This document shows positions 16,732-25,775 of a stretch of DNA of 35,446 nt, piece by piece; positions within the stretch are counted from its first letter, which is position 1; every line of letters begins with the position of its first letter. The stretch is taken from NCBI GenBank assembly GCA_009782955.1, contig WRIB01000029.1:1-35446 (forward strand), given 5' to 3'. The position numbers and the translations under genes were made by a program. This stretch comes from Treponema sp. (GTDB lineage: Bacteria; Spirochaetota; Spirochaetia; Treponematales; Breznakiellaceae). The notes below the pieces were generated by a model. The model saw nothing but the letters and a program-made list of their open reading frames with translations. It searched no databases and was not told where the DNA came from.

Positions 16732-17633
16732 AAGATATTCTTGCCGGTTACAGATCTTTTCTCCTTGCCCTGGAACGACGATCCTCTTTGACTGTGCAAA
16801 CCTATTTGGGGGAAATTCGGATTTTTCTGTTCTGGCTCCGGGAAAAAGGCCATGATCAGGTAAAAACATTACGGGATGCTGATACTGTTCTGCTGACAGA
16901 TTATCTGGAAGATCGAAGAAAAACGATCGGTCCCAGGTCTGTTGCCAAGGCTGTAACATCGCTTCGTTCTTTTTTCCGCTATCTTTGCGATGAAGGCCTG
17001 CGGAACGATAATCCGGCGGCAATCCTGGAAATGCCCCGGCGCAGTTTAAAGCTGCCCCCGGTTCTTTCCCGGCAAAAAATTGAAGTACTGTTAGAAGCGG
17101 CAGACATCTCAAGACCTTTAGGGTTACGTAACCGGACAATTTATGAATTGATCTATTCGGCAGGGCTTAGGGTTTCCGAGGCAGTTTATTTAAATACTGC
17201 TGATCTTTTTTTTGATGAACGTATTGTCAGGGTAAAAGGTAAAGGGAATAAGGAAAGAATGGCGATTTTTGGAGACGAAGCGGCGTTTTGGTTAAAGCGG
17301 TATCTTTCGGAAGTTCGTCCTCTTTTGGCAAAACAACTGCATCCAAAAGCGTTTTTTTTGGCCAGAGGAGGCAAGCGTTTATCGAGAAAGGCGATTTGGA
17401 AAAATTATGCCCTGTTGGCGTTAATAACCGGTACTTCTTCCAAGCTGCACACTCTGCGGCACAGTTTTGCCACAGAGTTATTGGCAGGAGGAGCGGATCT
17501 CAGGCAGGTACAGGAATTGCTGGGTCATGCGGATTTGTCAACAACCCAGATCTATACCCATGTAGATGTTTCCATGCTTAGAGAAAATCATAAAAAGTTT
17601 TTGCCGGTATTGGGTTTGGCAGCTTCCGGATGA
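16728..17633 (+). CDS. Xer tyrosine recombinase (first of two)
   Basis: A 301-residue tyrosine recombinase with the N-terminal SAM-like DNA-binding domain (about 1-90) and the catalytic domain. Active-site residues are all in place: Arg148 (SAGLRVSE), Lys172, His241 and Arg244 ([11 protein letters not shown]), His267 ([14 protein letters not shown]) and Tyr276. Such proteins resolve chromosome dimers at dif with FtsK. With the second Xer gene at 21377 it probably forms a XerC/XerD heterotetramer; I cannot say which is which, though T. pallidum has a XerD-like xprB in this slot. It overlaps ftsZ by four bases, so it is clearly a housekeeping gene and not a phage integrase. Confidence 0.92.
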   Translation: MKDILAGYRSFLLALERRSSLTVQTYLGEIRIFLFWLREKGHDQVKTLRDADTVLLTDYLEDRRKTIGPRSVAKAVTSLRSFFRYLCDEGLRNDNPAAILEMPRRSLKLPPVLSRQKIEVLLEAADISRPLGLRNRTIYELIYSAGLRVSEAVYLNTADLFFDERIVRVKGKGNKERMAIFGDEAAFWLKRYLSEVRPLLAKQLHPKAFFLARGGKRLSRKAIWKNYALLALITGTSSKLHTLRHSFATELLAGGADLRQVQELLGHADLSTTQIYTHVDVSMLRENHKKFLPVLGLAASG

Positions 17634-17656
17634 TTAGGCCCGGCGGAGTGTAAAGA

Positions 17657-18397
17657 ATGGCACAGAAAGGATTAGGAAAATCAATTATAATTCTCATTAT
17701 ACTTGCAACCTGTATTACGGGTGTTTTTGTATATAAAAAAATTGCCGCACGTAATTCTTTGGCTGCTCAAATAGCTGCGTTAAGTCCTCGCGGAGCCCCG
17801 CCTCAATCTATAGAGGATCTGCGCAAAGCCATTGCACTCTATGAAAAAAAGATCGACGAGCATGTTAAAGACGCTGCTCAAACAGGGATATACTGGAAGA
17901 TACTTGGTTCAAGGCTTATGGACGCGCGGCAGCCGCTTTATTCAGAGGCTTTGGAGGCGCTTCAAAATGCTGCCCGGTACTTTCCGGAAGATGAAACGGT
18001 TCATTATCTTATAGGGGTATCTGCAGGGAGTCTTGCCCGTTCTGAATACTTTTCTCCGGGCGAACAAGCGGAACATTACCGCGTTGCGGAAGCAGCTTAT
18101 CTGCGGGCTCTCGACTTACAGGGCCGTTACGGTAAAGCTCTTTACGGCCTCGGCGTACTTTATGTTTTTAATCTGGATCGTCCGGAAGAGGCAATTCCGT
18201 ATTTGGAATTATTTCTGGATATTAATAAACGTGATACCGACGGAATGTTTGTTCTGGCTTCTGCACGGGCATTAACCGGAGACTTCGCCGGTTCGGCGGA
18301 TCTGTATGATCGTATCATCAGTCTTACAAAAGATCAGAAAGTAAAAGATCAAGCGGAACTTAATAAACAAAAAGTTATGGATGCGTGGTACAGATAA
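17657..18397 (+). CDS. Membrane-anchored TPR protein
   Basis: A 246-residue protein with one membrane segment at about 9-26 after a basic start, then TPR-like helical repeats from about 80 to 220 (ALEALQNAARYFPEDETVHYL, AAYLRALDLQGRYGKALYGL, AIPYLELFLDINKRDTDGMF). The repeats would lie on the periplasmic side and mediate protein binding. No catalytic motif is visible. It sits between the first xer gene and dprA; from memory a TPR gene holds the same place in T. pallidum, so the position is conserved, which hints at a role in envelope or division assembly. The start follows GGCGGAG. Its stop codon overlaps the dprA start by one base (TAATG). Confidence 0.85.
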   Translation: MAQKGLGKSIIILIILATCITGVFVYKKIAARNSLAAQIAALSPRGAPPQSIEDLRKAIALYEKKIDEHVKDAAQTGIYWKILGSRLMDARQPLYSEALEALQNAARYFPEDETVHYLIGVSAGSLARSEYFSPGEQAEHYRVAEAAYLRALDLQGRYGKALYGLGVLYVFNLDRPEEAIPYLELFLDINKRDTDGMFVLASARALTGDFAGSADLYDRIISLTKDQKVKDQAELNKQKVMDAWYR

Positions 18398-19185
18398 TGA
18401 ATAACATTGATAAAGAAAAGCTTTTGGGTATACACCGGATAGATAAGGATTCTCCCCTCTATCCCCCTCTGTTACGGGAAATTTTTGATCCCCCTGAATA
18501 CATTTATTATCGCGGCTCACTACCCAATCCGGAAAAGCCTTCCGTTGCTCTGGTGGGTACCCGGCATCCCAGCGCAGCAGCATCCATGCAGGCTATTGCC
18601 CTGGGCCGTGATTTTGCGAGGGCAGGCATTACGGTCGTTTCCGGCCTTGCTCTTGGGATCGATGCTTTAGCCCACAGAGGCGCTCTGGAAGAGAGCGGCT
18701 GTACTGTAGCGGTACTGGGTTCTTCGGTAGATGAGGTCTTTCCTGCATCAAATCGTGATTTGGCAAGGCGTATATTAAAAACCGGAGGTTCCCTTTTAAG
18801 TGAATATAAACTTGGTACTACTCCGAAAAAATGGTTCTATCCCCAGCGAAACAGGATCATTTCCGGTCTTGCCAGAGCTACGGTAATTGTGGAAGCTCCC
18901 GCAGGTTCCGGTGCTCTCTATACGGGAAGATTTGCCCTGGAACAGGGAAGGGATCTTTTTATAGCTTCTGCCGGTGTTGCTTCTCCAATCGGAGAAGGCA
19001 CAAGAACTCTGGCTGCCGAAGGCTGTCCTGTCATTGGCAGTGCTGCTGATGTATTGGCCGGGTGGAACATGGATCCGGCATTATTACTGAAATGGAATGA
19101 ACAAAACAGGCGAAACGGCGGAAGCTTAAATGGTCTATTCACCTTGTCTCTTGCTGATTCACTAAAACAGGAACTGGATCTATAG
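18397..19185 (+). CDS. dprA: DNA processing protein DprA/Smf, minimal form
   Basis: A 262-residue Rossmann-fold protein that binds single-stranded DNA and loads RecA during natural transformation. Motifs are VALVGTRHPS at 50-59, SGLALGIDALAH at 82-93, GGSLLSEY at 130-137, FYPQRNRIISGL at 147-158 and EAPAGSGALYT at 166-176. Most DprA proteins carry an N-terminal SAM-like domain, a C-terminal winged helix, or both. Here only a short N-terminal stretch precedes the Rossmann core and nothing resembling a winged helix follows. I chose ATG 18397; GTG 18385 would add four residues. Competence genes are not seen nearby, so a role in recombination or repair may be as likely as transformation. Confidence 0.92.
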   Translation: MNNIDKEKLLGIHRIDKDSPLYPPLLREIFDPPEYIYYRGSLPNPEKPSVALVGTRHPSAAASMQAIALGRDFARAGITVVSGLALGIDALAHRGALEESGCTVAVLGSSVDEVFPASNRDLARRILKTGGSLLSEYKLGTTPKKWFYPQRNRIISGLARATVIVEAPAGSGALYTGRFALEQGRDLFIASAGVASPIGEGTRTLAAEGCPVIGSAADVLAGWNMDPALLLKWNEQNRRNGGSLNGLFTLSLADSLKQELDL

Positions 19186-19199
19186 GGGTCAATAATTTT

Positions 19200-21380
19200 A
19201 TGGAAGCAAATTCAATGGATGCAAAAACAACCAAAACAACCAAAACAAAAAACAAAGCCGCAAAGAATACAGGTAAACAAATACTCGTAATTGTTGAATC
19301 ACCCGCAAAGGCAAAAACCATAGAAAAATATTTGGGTCCTTCTTATACAGTTAAAGCATCCATGGGCCATTTAATCGATCTGCCCAAATCACGAACAGCA
19401 GTTGACGTGGAACACGATTTTGAACCCGAATACATTACCGTCAGGGGAAGAGCCAAACTCCTTAAAGAACTTCAGGGGGATGCGAAAAAATCGAACGAAG
19501 TATTACTTGCCAGTGATAATGATCGTGAAGGAGAAGCCATAGCATGGCATTTACGTAATGCTATCATGGCTAAAACCGCTAAAGTTCCGATCAAACGTAT
19601 CTCGTTTAATGAAATTACACCACAGGCAATTAAAGATGCGGTAGATAATCCTTCCGTCATTGACGAAGCAAAGGTAAATGCCCAAAAAGCCAGAAGGGTG
19701 TTGGACAGGCTTGTCGGGTATAATCTTTCGCCCTTGCTCTGGAAAAAAGTTAAGAACGGACTTTCCGCCGGGCGGGTTCAATCGGTTGCATTGCGGCTTA
19801 TATGTGAACGGGAAAAAGAAGTTGAATCCTTTATACCGGAAGAATACTGGACGGTAGATGCAGATTTTAAAACCGGAAAAAACGGAATATTTACTGCTCA
19901 GCTTGTGTCCTGGCAGGGAAAAAAACCGGAGTTAAAAAACGAAACTGATGTACGCAGCGTTATAGATGCGATTAAGGATTCATCTTATGACGTTTCCGAA
20001 ATTAGGGAAACAGAAAAAACAGTTCGCCCAAGACCTCCTTTTACCACTTCTCAATTGCAGCAAATGTCTGCAAACAGGTTGGGCTTTACCAGTAAAAAAA
20101 CCATGCAGATTGCCCAACAGTTGTACGAAGGAGTTAATATAGGATCAAGCCGTGTAGGGTTAATTACCTATATGCGTACCGACTCCGTACGAATTTCTGC
20201 TGTTGCCTTAAACGAAGTACGGGAGTGGATAGGCAAAAACCATGCTGATTGTCTTCCTCCGGAACCTGTTGAATACGAAGCAGGAAAAAAAGTTCAGGAT
20301 GCACACGAAGCAATCAGGCCGACTTATATAAACTATACCCCTGATACAATTAAGGATTCTTTAACCCGTGATCAATTAAAGCTTTATATATTAATTTGGG
20401 AACGGTTTGTGGCCTGTCAGATGAAAAATGCCAAAACAAAAACAGTAAGTATCGATATTTCTGCGGCCATTGCGGAATCTGCCGGAGGGGGCGAAGCAAT
20501 ATTCCGTATTGCAGGTACAAAGATTCTGGAAAAAGGTTTTTATAAAGTTTTAAAGCTGCTTTCATCCAAAGAAGAAAAGGGGAGTTCCGTTCCGCCGCTT
20601 AAAAAGGGAGAAGTTCTGAAAGCGGATAAATTTAATTCCGAACAACACTTTACACAGGGGCCGCCGCGGTATACCGATGCTTCTATAGTAAAAATACTTG
20701 AAGAAAAAGGCATAGGACGGCCATCTACCTATGCTCCCATAATTTCGGTACTTTTGGATCGGTACTATGTAACACGGTCCAATAAACAGTTGGTTCCCAC
20801 ATTGCTGGGCCGAATGATCAGTGATATGCTCGGCGAATACTTTCCTAATGTGGTAGACGCTGCTTTTACCGCAACCATGGAATCCAAACTTGATGAAGTG
20901 GAGGAAAACAATATACGCTGGCCCGACATGATCAAGGAATTCTGGGATCCTTTTAAAGACAGAGTTGATGAAGTAGGGAAAACACTGGAATCCTACAAGG
21001 GAACTTTGGATGAAATAACCGAATATAAATGCGAAAAATGCGGTAAATTTCTGGTAAAAAAACTCGGACGTTTTGGATTTTTCCTGGCATGTTCAGGTTT
21101 TCCGGAGTGCAAAAATACACGTTCGATTCCCCTTGCAAAGTGTCCTAAATGCGACGGTGATGTCGTTGCCCGAAAAACAAAGGGAAGGGGAAAAGAATTC
21201 TACGGTTGTACGAATTTTCCCGAATGTGATTTTATTTCTCACTTTAAACCGCTTTCCCAGGATTGTCCCAACTGCGGACAGTTTCTTGTGGAAAAATATG
21301 ATAAACGAAAAGGCAGTCATAAAGCCTGTATTAACCCATCGTGCGATTATCTCCACAGTATTGAAGAGGAGGAGAAGTGA
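19200..21380 (+). CDS. topA: DNA topoisomerase I
   Basis: A 726-residue type IA topoisomerase that relaxes negative supercoils. The Toprim domain starts at ILVIVESPAKAKT (28-40, catalytic Glu33) and has ASDNDREGEAIAWHL at 104-118 (acidic triad Asp106, Asp108, Glu110). The active-site Tyr324 lies in GLITYMRTDS. The last 120 residues hold three Cys4 zinc ribbons at about 609-640, 646-677 and 688-718, which bind single-stranded DNA and RNA polymerase. The first 25 residues are a Lys/Thr-rich extension not usual in the family; ATG 19215 would remove five of them. AGGGG lies 12 bases upstream. It overlaps the next gene by four bases (GTGA). Confidence 0.97.
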   Translation: MEANSMDAKTTKTTKTKNKAAKNTGKQILVIVESPAKAKTIEKYLGPSYTVKASMGHLIDLPKSRTAVDVEHDFEPEYITVRGRAKLLKELQGDAKKSNEVLLASDNDREGEAIAWHLRNAIMAKTAKVPIKRISFNEITPQAIKDAVDNPSVIDEAKVNAQKARRVLDRLVGYNLSPLLWKKVKNGLSAGRVQSVALRLICEREKEVESFIPEEYWTVDADFKTGKNGIFTAQLVSWQGKKPELKNETDVRSVIDAIKDSSYDVSEIRETEKTVRPRPPFTTSQLQQMSANRLGFTSKKTMQIAQQLYEGVNIGSSRVGLITYMRTDSVRISAVALNEVREWIGKNHADCLPPEPVEYEAGKKVQDAHEAIRPTYINYTPDTIKDSLTRDQLKLYILIWERFVACQMKNAKTKTVSIDISAAIAESAGGGEAIFRIAGTKILEKGFYKVLKLLSSKEEKGSSVPPLKKGEVLKADKFNSEQHFTQGPPRYTDASIVKILEEKGIGRPSTYAPIISVLLDRYYVTRSNKQLVPTLLGRMISDMLGEYFPNVVDAAFTATMESKLDEVEENNIRWPDMIKEFWDPFKDRVDEVGKTLESYKGTLDEITEYKCEKCGKFLVKKLGRFGFFLACSGFPECKNTRSIPLAKCPKCDGDVVARKTKGRGKEFYGCTNFPECDFISHFKPLSQDCPNCGQFLVEKYDKRKGSHKACINPSCDYLHSIEEEEK

Positions 21381-22288
21381 TAGAACAGTACCTCCTCTAC
21401 CTTAAGGCAGTGCGAAACATGTCTGAACGAACATTGGCGGCCTACGGAAATGATCTTTCCCGTTATGCTGTATACTGCAGCAACATGGATCTGATTCCGG
21501 AGACGGCCGACAGCCGCGGTGTCCGGCATTTTATCGCAGATCTTTCTGCAGAAGGAATTTCTTCGGCAAGCGTAAACCGTGCTCTTTCTTCGATTCGCGG
21601 ATTTTACCGCTGGCTTATTAGAACAGGGAAACGTAAGGATGATCCTTCAGCTGCCATGAGAAATCTTAAAACGGCAAAAACTTTGCCGGAATTTCTTTGG
21701 GAAGGGGAAATGGCTTCTTTTGCCAAGCTTCCTGAAAAAGAAGGGATACTATGGCCATTGCGGGACAAAGCGCTGATTCTTGCCATGTATTCGGCAGGAT
21801 TGCGGATAGCGGAACTTTCTTCTCTTTCAATGAATTGCCTGGATGATAATTTTCAATCAGCCCGTGTTACCGGAAAGGGAAACAAAGAACGCTATGTATT
21901 TTTTTCTGAAGAAACAACGCAGGCCATGAAGGAATATTTTCCTGTGCGTTCCGATAAAATAAAGCCGGAAAAACCGACAGACCGGATATTTATTAATCGC
22001 CGCGGAGGACCGCTTTCTGTTCCGGGGATACGGTGGATTATAAGTCAATACGGAGACAGGTCGGGTTTAGGAAAACATATTCACCCGCATGCCCTGCGGC
22101 ATAGTTTTGCAACGCATTTGTTAAATTCAGGCTGTGATGTTCGTCTGGTGCAGGAAATGCTGGGACATGCAAGTATTTCGACTACCCAGCGGTATACCCA
22201 TGTAGACATGGAACGGTTACGACAAGCGTATATGAAAGCACACCCACATGCACACGCCTTTACACATAAAATGGAGAACGTACAATGA
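21377..22288 (+). CDS. xerC: Xer tyrosine recombinase (second of two), XerC-like
   Basis: A 303-residue tyrosine recombinase. Catalytic residues are Arg143 (SAGLRIAE), Lys167 (TGKGNKER), His238 and Arg241 ([11 protein letters not shown]), His264 ([14 protein letters not shown]) and Tyr273. Start is GTG 21377 with GAGGAGG just upstream, overlapping topA by four bases. The C-terminal tail after Tyr273 is His-rich ([12 protein letters not shown]), like the KAHP tail of XerC/CodV proteins. The topA-codV order is also seen in Gram-positive genomes, and codV-hslV-hslU is the arrangement in Bacillus, which supports XerC over XerD. It overlaps hslV by four bases. Confidence 0.92.
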   Translation: MIEQYLLYLKAVRNMSERTLAAYGNDLSRYAVYCSNMDLIPETADSRGVRHFIADLSAEGISSASVNRALSSIRGFYRWLIRTGKRKDDPSAAMRNLKTAKTLPEFLWEGEMASFAKLPEKEGILWPLRDKALILAMYSAGLRIAELSSLSMNCLDDNFQSARVTGKGNKERYVFFSEETTQAMKEYFPVRSDKIKPEKPTDRIFINRRGGPLSVPGIRWIISQYGDRSGLGKHIHPHALRHSFATHLLNSGCDVRLVQEMLGHASISTTQRYTHVDMERLRQAYMKAHPHAHAFTHKMENVQ

Positions 22289-22830
22289 GTGAAGTAATAA
22301 TACGATCCACTACCGTTCTTGCGGTAAGGCGAAACGGAGAAGTTGCCATGGCCGGAGACGGACAAGTAACATTAGGTCAAACAGTAGTCAAAAATAATGC
22401 CCGTAAAGTACGCAGGCTTTGGGACGGTAAAGTACTTTGCGGGTTTGCAGGCGCCACTGCCGATGCATTTACGCTTTTTGATCGTTTTGAAGAAAAACTC
22501 AAAGAATATTCCGGAGACCTCGCCAGATCGGCAGTTGAATTGGCAAAAGACTGGCGTATGGACAGGGCTTTACGCAGACTGGAAGCGATGCTATTAACGG
22601 CAGATTTATGCAAAACCCTCCTTATTTCGGGAACAGGGGACGTAATAGAACCGGCAGAAGATGTACTGGCCATAGGGTCAGGCGGCAACTATGCTCTTTC
22701 GGCAGCTCTGGCTTTTCTTGATGGGAGTACACTCTCTGCTTCGGAAATCGCAAAAAGGAGTCTTGAAATTGCAGGGAATATTTGCATTTATACCAATAGA
22801 GATATAACGGTGGAGGAATTGAAGCCATAA
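22285..22830 (+). CDS. hslV: ATP-dependent protease proteolytic subunit HslV
   Basis: A 181-residue N-terminal-nucleophile threonine peptidase, the proteolytic ring of HslUV. After an eight-residue propeptide the mature protein starts [10 protein letters not shown], so the nucleophile is Thr9 of the precursor; E. coli starts directly after Met. Family motifs [11 protein letters not shown] at 21-31, [17 protein letters not shown] and [16 protein letters not shown] are present. Overlaps of four bases with xerC and one base with hslU (TAATG) give tight coupling with the ATPase partner. Confidence 0.95.
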   Translation: MSEVIIRSTTVLAVRRNGEVAMAGDGQVTLGQTVVKNNARKVRRLWDGKVLCGFAGATADAFTLFDRFEEKLKEYSGDLARSAVELAKDWRMDRALRRLEAMLLTADLCKTLLISGTGDVIEPAEDVLAIGSGGNYALSAALAFLDGSTLSASEIAKRSLEIAGNICIYTNRDITVEELKP

Positions 22831-24449
22831 TGAAAAAAAAACTTGTACATTCAACCGGGCCGGCAGGCGAAGGTTCATTTCTTGATCGTCTGACACCCCG
22901 GGAAATCGTTGCGGAATTGGATAAATATATAATTGGTCAGAAAAAAGCAAAAAGGTCGGTTGCTGTCGCTCTGCGTAACCGCATTCGGCGCATTAAACTC
23001 GATCCGGAATTACGGGAAGACATTACGCCCAAAAACATCCTTATGATTGGTCCTACAGGAGTGGGTAAGACCGAAATTGCGCGCAGGCTCGCAAAACTTG
23101 CCAATTCGCCGTTTGTCAAAGTAGAAGCTACCAAGTATACCGAAGTAGGCTATGTCGGCAGGGATGTAGAGTCGATGATACGCGACCTAATGGCTGCGGG
23201 CGTTCAAATGGTAAAACAGGAGATGCAGCAGTCGGTAAATGCCGAAGCAGAAAAACTTGCCGAAGAAGCTTTGCTGGATCTGCTTGTTCCCCGGCCAAAG
23301 AAAAAGAACAAAGAGCAGATACAGCAGGCTTCCGGTCCGGTATTCCGCCCCATGGGTTCTTTTTCCTTTAATAACGATAATGGTCCCGGGATCATGGGGA
23401 CTGCCATTCAGGTAGGTATACCTGTTATGAACCAGCAGTTTTCTTCTGATGAACAGAACCTTATTGAACAGTCCGGTAAAACCAGTGAAGAACAACCTGT
23501 CGAAGAAAAGATAGGTGAACAGGCCGGTGATCCGGAAAATCACGATGAGGCAGAAAACGAAAAGAAAACCGATCATACCCGGGAAAAATTCCGTAAATGG
23601 CTCCGGGAAGGAAAACTGGAAGACGGTACTGTGGAAATTACGGTAAATCAAAGTCCGCAGCTTCCTTCATTTGAAATGATGGGCGGCAGTATGGAAGACC
23701 TGGAATCCAGCCTTTCAGGAATAGCAGGTTTCTTTGGCGGGAACAAGAAGAAAAAGCTTGTTTCTGTCAAACGTGCCAGAGAAATCCTTATTGCCGAAGA
23801 AGCGGAAAAGCTTATAGACCGTGAAAAAGTCAGCGAAGAAGCCAGAAAACGTGTAGAAGAAACAGGAATAGTCTTTATCGACGAAATTGACAAGATTGCC
23901 GTAAGAGGGGAACGAAGCGGCGGTCCTGATGTCTCCCGAGAAGGGGTACAGCGTGATATATTACCTATTGTGGAAGGGGCCACGGTAAATACCAAATGGG
24001 GGCCGGTGAACACAAGCCATATACTCTTTGTTGCAGCCGGTGCTTTTAATATAAGCAAACCTTCAGATCTGATTCCCGAACTCCAGGGCCGCTTTCCCCT
24101 GCGTGTTGAACTGGATTCCCTGGGTAAGGAAGAATTTCTGCGGATTCTTACAGAGCCAAAAAATGCCCTGACCCGGCAGTATAAGGATATTCTTTCCACG
24201 GAAAATGTCGAAATCGACTTTACCGTTGAAGCTATTGATCGCCTGGCCGCTCTGGCAGCTGAAGTTAATAAAAGACTGGAAAACATAGGAGCCCGCCGGC
24301 TCCATACAATTATGGAAACTCTGTTGGAGGAGCTTTCATTTGAAGCTCCTGACATAGCTCCTGCTAAGGTAACCATAACCGAGGACTATGTGAACGAAAA
24401 GCTCAATAACCTGGCAATGGATCAGGATTTGGGGCGCTACATACTGTAA
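22830..24449 (+). CDS. hslU: HslU AAA+ unfoldase with enlarged I-domain
   Basis: A 539-residue ATPase that unfolds substrates for HslV. It has Walker A GPTGVGKT at 74-81, pore loop GYVG at 107-110, Walker [11 protein letters not shown] at 346-355, and the C-terminal LGRYIL that docks into HslV. Typical HslU is about 440-470 residues. The excess lies in the I-domain at about 157-250: a Lys-rich patch, a Gly/Asn/Met stretch, then an acidic Glu/Asp/Gln/Asn segment. The I-domain gates substrate entry, so the insert may alter substrate choice. It keeps the reading frame and the flanks match the family. One-base overlap with hslV. Confidence 0.95.
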   Translation: MKKKLVHSTGPAGEGSFLDRLTPREIVAELDKYIIGQKKAKRSVAVALRNRIRRIKLDPELREDITPKNILMIGPTGVGKTEIARRLAKLANSPFVKVEATKYTEVGYVGRDVESMIRDLMAAGVQMVKQEMQQSVNAEAEKLAEEALLDLLVPRPKKKNKEQIQQASGPVFRPMGSFSFNNDNGPGIMGTAIQVGIPVMNQQFSSDEQNLIEQSGKTSEEQPVEEKIGEQAGDPENHDEAENEKKTDHTREKFRKWLREGKLEDGTVEITVNQSPQLPSFEMMGGSMEDLESSLSGIAGFFGGNKKKKLVSVKRAREILIAEEAEKLIDREKVSEEARKRVEETGIVFIDEIDKIAVRGERSGGPDVSREGVQRDILPIVEGATVNTKWGPVNTSHILFVAAGAFNISKPSDLIPELQGRFPLRVELDSLGKEEFLRILTEPKNALTRQYKDILSTENVEIDFTVEAIDRLAALAAEVNKRLENIGARRLHTIMETLLEELSFEAPDIAPAKVTITEDYVNEKLNNLAMDQDLGRYIL

Positions 24450-24474
24450 AGGGAGATTTAAAATAAGCCGATGC
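24447..24474 (+). promoter_or_regulatory. Candidate sigma-28 (FliA) promoter before flgB
   Basis: TAAA (24447-24450, overlapping the hslU stop) and GCCGATGC (24467-24474) resemble the flagellar sigma-28 consensus TAAA-N15-GCCGATAA, but with a 16-base spacer and two mismatches at the end of the -10. The gap of 44 bases is the only sizeable one near the flagellar block. Confidence 0.3.
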
Positions 24475-24493
24475 TCAAAAGAGAGGTATATTG

Positions 24494-24907
24494 ATGAATA
24501 GTTTTTCCAGAACTGTAGATGTACTCCACCGTGCAATGAACGTGGGGAACCTCCGTAATTCAGTTTATGCAGACAACCTTGCCAATAAGGACGTTCCCAA
24601 CTTTAAACGGACTGAGGTAAATTTTGAAGCATCGCTTAAAAAAGCAATTCTTTCCCAAAGTTATAAGCCGGAATTTATAATGGCTCGCAGCGATCCCCGT
24701 CATGTAAGCAATTGGAAGCAAATTGATTACCGGGATGTGCACCCCCGGCGTGTGCTTGATTTTACCAGTACCTACAACAATGACGGCAATAATGTCGATC
24801 CGGATGCGGAATTTAACAAGATTCTGGAAAACCAGATGCGTTATACCTTATTCGCCCATGCAGCGGCGTTTGAATACAGCCAGGTAGCTCTGGTATTAAG
24901 GACATAG
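24494..24907 (+). CDS. flgB: Flagellar basal-body rod protein FlgB
   Basis: A 137-residue proximal rod subunit. The N-terminal rod signature is YADNLANKDVPNFKR near 25-39, and the C-terminal helix (EFNKILENQMRYTLFAHAAAFEYSQVALVLRT) matches the family. It is exported by the flagellar type III system and polymerises in the periplasm. ATG 24494 is chosen because GAGAGG lies seven bases upstream; the adjacent in-frame TTG 24491 is less likely. It opens the flagellar block, one base ahead of flgC. Confidence 0.94.
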   Translation: MNSFSRTVDVLHRAMNVGNLRNSVYADNLANKDVPNFKRTEVNFEASLKKAILSQSYKPEFIMARSDPRHVSNWKQIDYRDVHPRRVLDFTSTYNNDGNNVDPDAEFNKILENQMRYTLFAHAAAFEYSQVALVLRT

Positions 24908-24908
24908 T

Positions 24909-25367
24909 ATGGGGCTTTTTACTTCGATTAACATTGCATCCAGCGGCATGGGCGCCCAGCGTCTGCGTGCCGACGTTATTGCAGACAACATGGCCAATGC
25001 GACCACTGCCCGAACCAATGAAGGGGGTGTTTTTCAAAGATCCCGTGTTGTCATGAGACCGCGGGTTCAGCAGCCTTATTGGCGTTCGCCTTTTCTGCCA
25101 AAAATGCTTGATAACGGGCCCGGAAACGGTGTAAGGGTAACGGGAATAAAAAAAGATAATTCCCCGCCCCGCCTGGTCTGGGATCCTACACATCCGGACG
25201 CAATTCTGGAAGGGGAAAAAGCCGGTTATGTGGAAATGCCGAATGTTGAAATAGTCAGAGAAATGGTTGATTTGATGGAAGCCAACCGTATGTATGAAGC
25301 CAATGCCCAGGTGGTGGAAGGCTATAAATCGATGTTTCAGAGAGCCCTGGAAATAGGAGGAAAATAA
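24909..25367 (+). CDS. flgC: Flagellar basal-body rod protein FlgC
   Basis: A 152-residue rod subunit. The N-terminal INIASSGMGAQRLRADVIADNMANATT (rod signature, about 7-33) and the C-terminal NVEIVREMVDLMEANRMYEANAQVVEGYKSM are diagnostic. AAGGA lies upstream inside flgB. A one-base gap follows flgB and a three-base gap precedes fliE, the standard flgB-flgC-fliE arrangement. It forms the proximal rod with FlgB and FlgF. Confidence 0.96.
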   Translation: MGLFTSINIASSGMGAQRLRADVIADNMANATTARTNEGGVFQRSRVVMRPRVQQPYWRSPFLPKMLDNGPGNGVRVTGIKKDNSPPRLVWDPTHPDAILEGEKAGYVEMPNVEIVREMVDLMEANRMYEANAQVVEGYKSMFQRALEIGGK

Positions 25368-25370
25368 TAA

Positions 25371-25754
25371 ATGACCTTAACACCGCAATACTATAGTCCT
25401 GTTCCAATGCCGCCTGTACCATCCTCTTTGCCGGATCTGCGGCCCAAAGTATTAAACGAAGAGTTTTACAATGCTACCGGTTCAGGAATTGCGTCGATGG
25501 GCAAAACCATCGGCGCCGACGGAGTTATTAAGGACGGTCTTTTTAGTGAGACTATGCTAAAAGCCCTGGACAAAGTAAGCAGTTACCAGAAGTACAGCGA
25601 CAATTTATATGAACAGGCAATACTTGCGCCTGATTCGGTAAATATAGAAGACATCACCATGGCAGAAGCGCGGGCTAATATGTCATTGAATATAGCCAGA
25701 ACAATCCTGAACCGTGTTGTTCAGGCATGGAAGGATGTAATTAACACACGATAA
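25371..25754 (+). CDS. fliE: Flagellar hook-basal body protein FliE
   Basis: A 127-residue protein that joins the MS ring to the rod. Only the C-terminal half is well conserved: YQKYSDNLYEQAILAPDSVNIEDITMAEARANMSLNIARTILNRVVQAWKDVINTR has the helical FliE pattern. The N-terminal 40 residues are Pro-rich and variable. GGAGGA at the flgC end serves as ribosome binding site. Order and size support the call. Confidence 0.92.
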   Translation: MTLTPQYYSPVPMPPVPSSLPDLRPKVLNEEFYNATGSGIASMGKTIGADGVIKDGLFSETMLKALDKVSSYQKYSDNLYEQAILAPDSVNIEDITMAEARANMSLNIARTILNRVVQAWKDVINTR

Positions 25755-25765
25755 TTAGTGATAGT

Positions 25766-25773
25766 GGGGGGGG
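25766..25773 (+). promoter_or_regulatory. 8-G homopolymer at the fliF ribosome binding site
   Basis: Eight consecutive Gs lie between the fliE stop and the fliF ATG at 25776, in the place of the Shine-Dalgarno sequence. Poly-G tracts in Treponema are known sites of slipped-strand length change, so the tract may tune fliF translation. Confidence 0.55.
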
Positions 25774-25775
25774 AA

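Noticed and set aside
16728-22288. The two tyrosine recombinases as ends of an integrated element
   Set aside because: Both are translationally coupled to housekeeping neighbours, the content between them is core genes, and no attachment repeats were seen.
23648-24376. A 242-codon open frame on the minus strand inside hslU
   Set aside because: Ser/Arg-rich shadow frame opposite a fully conserved HslU; no ribosome binding site and no recognisable domain.
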